From the NCBI RefSeq assembly GCF_030658505.1, contig NZ_JAUTXR010000040.1:1-5724 (forward strand): a stretch of 5,724 nt of DNA. Direction: 5' to 3'. Below are positions 5,613 through 5,724 of the stretch, in pieces. The DNA comes from Stenotrophomonas raiganjensis (SeqCode) (GTDB taxonomy: Bacteria > Pseudomonadota > Gammaproteobacteria > Xanthomonadales > Xanthomonadaceae). How positions within the stretch are numbered: position 1 is the stretch's first letter; each line of letters starts with the position of its first letter. The position numbers and the translations under genes are program-made. A model generated the notes under the pieces. It was given only the letters and a program-made list of their open reading frames with translations. It had not been told where the DNA came from and made no database searches.

Positions 5613-5724
5613 CCAGGCGGATCGCCGACAGGGTGGCCTCGGTGCCCGAATTGACCATGCGCACCATCTCGCACGACGGCACCAGGCGGGTGATGGTCTC
5701 GGCCATGGTGACTTCGGCCGCGCA
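5596..5724 (-). pseudogene. hemL: Truncated glutamate-1-semialdehyde 2,1-aminomutase (HemL) fragment
   Basis: The 43 codons read on the minus strand are unmistakably Hem[18 protein letters not shown] followed by [17 protein letters not shown]. HemL is a PLP-dependent class III aminotransferase-fold enzyme that converts glutamate-1-semialdehyde to 5-aminolevulinate, the tetrapyrrole precursor, in the C5 pathway. The segment matches roughly residues 95-137 of the ~428-residue family and includes the SGTEAT loop that holds the PLP phosphate. After RLARGTTG the match stops: the family normally continues with R..KI.KFEGCYHGH, but here the frame runs antisense into the end of hrpB. The PLP-binding lysine (Lys265 in E. 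coli) and over two thirds of the protein are therefore missing on this side. The N-terminal part lies outside the window. An intact copy is expected elsewhere, because this step is needed for haem. A misassembly could look the same. Confidence 0.72.

Overview
The window looks like chromosomal DNA of a high-GC gammaproteobacterium, most likely Stenotrophomonas (Xanthomonadaceae). The best clue is a GTAG-headed inverted repeat pair of the SMAG/REPIN type at 2145-2223, a repeat class described from S. maltophilia. Codon use strongly favours G/C in third positions, and the proteins read as Xanthomonadaceae-like. These are judgements by eye, not database results.

Layout, left to right. Positions 1-137 (minus strand) are the end of an IS3-family insertion sequence with the first codons of its orfA. 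Positions 138-286 are a short gap with a 12-bp hairpin and the ribosome-binding site of the next gene. Positions 287-2148 (plus) hold a two-gene unit: a PanE/ApbA-family 2-dehydropantoate 2-reductase, then a YeeZ-like atypical short-chain dehydrogenase whose GTG start overlaps the PanE stop by 4 bp. Positions 2145-2223 are the SMAG pair, which fills the space between two convergent stop codons. Positions 2227-3024 (minus) are tatD. Positions 3092-5596 (plus) are hrpB, divergent from tatD across about 67 bp. Positions 5596-5724 (minus) are an internal piece of hemL that stops matching its family exactly at the hrpB stop codon, so it is truncated.

The central genes are ordinary housekeeping functions: cofactor or oxidoreductase metabolism, a nuclease linked to DNA repair, and a DExH-box helicase. 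They do not form one pathway. PanE and the dehydrogenase are probably co-transcribed; tatD and hrpB probably share a compact divergent promoter region.

I see no evidence of a new multi-gene system. The parts that repay attention are the edges and joints: the clean IS boundary, the stop-to-stop REPIN, a possible leaderless hrpB transcript, and above all the hrpB/hemL junction, where a truncated hemL meets hrpB inside an 11-bp perfect inverted repeat.
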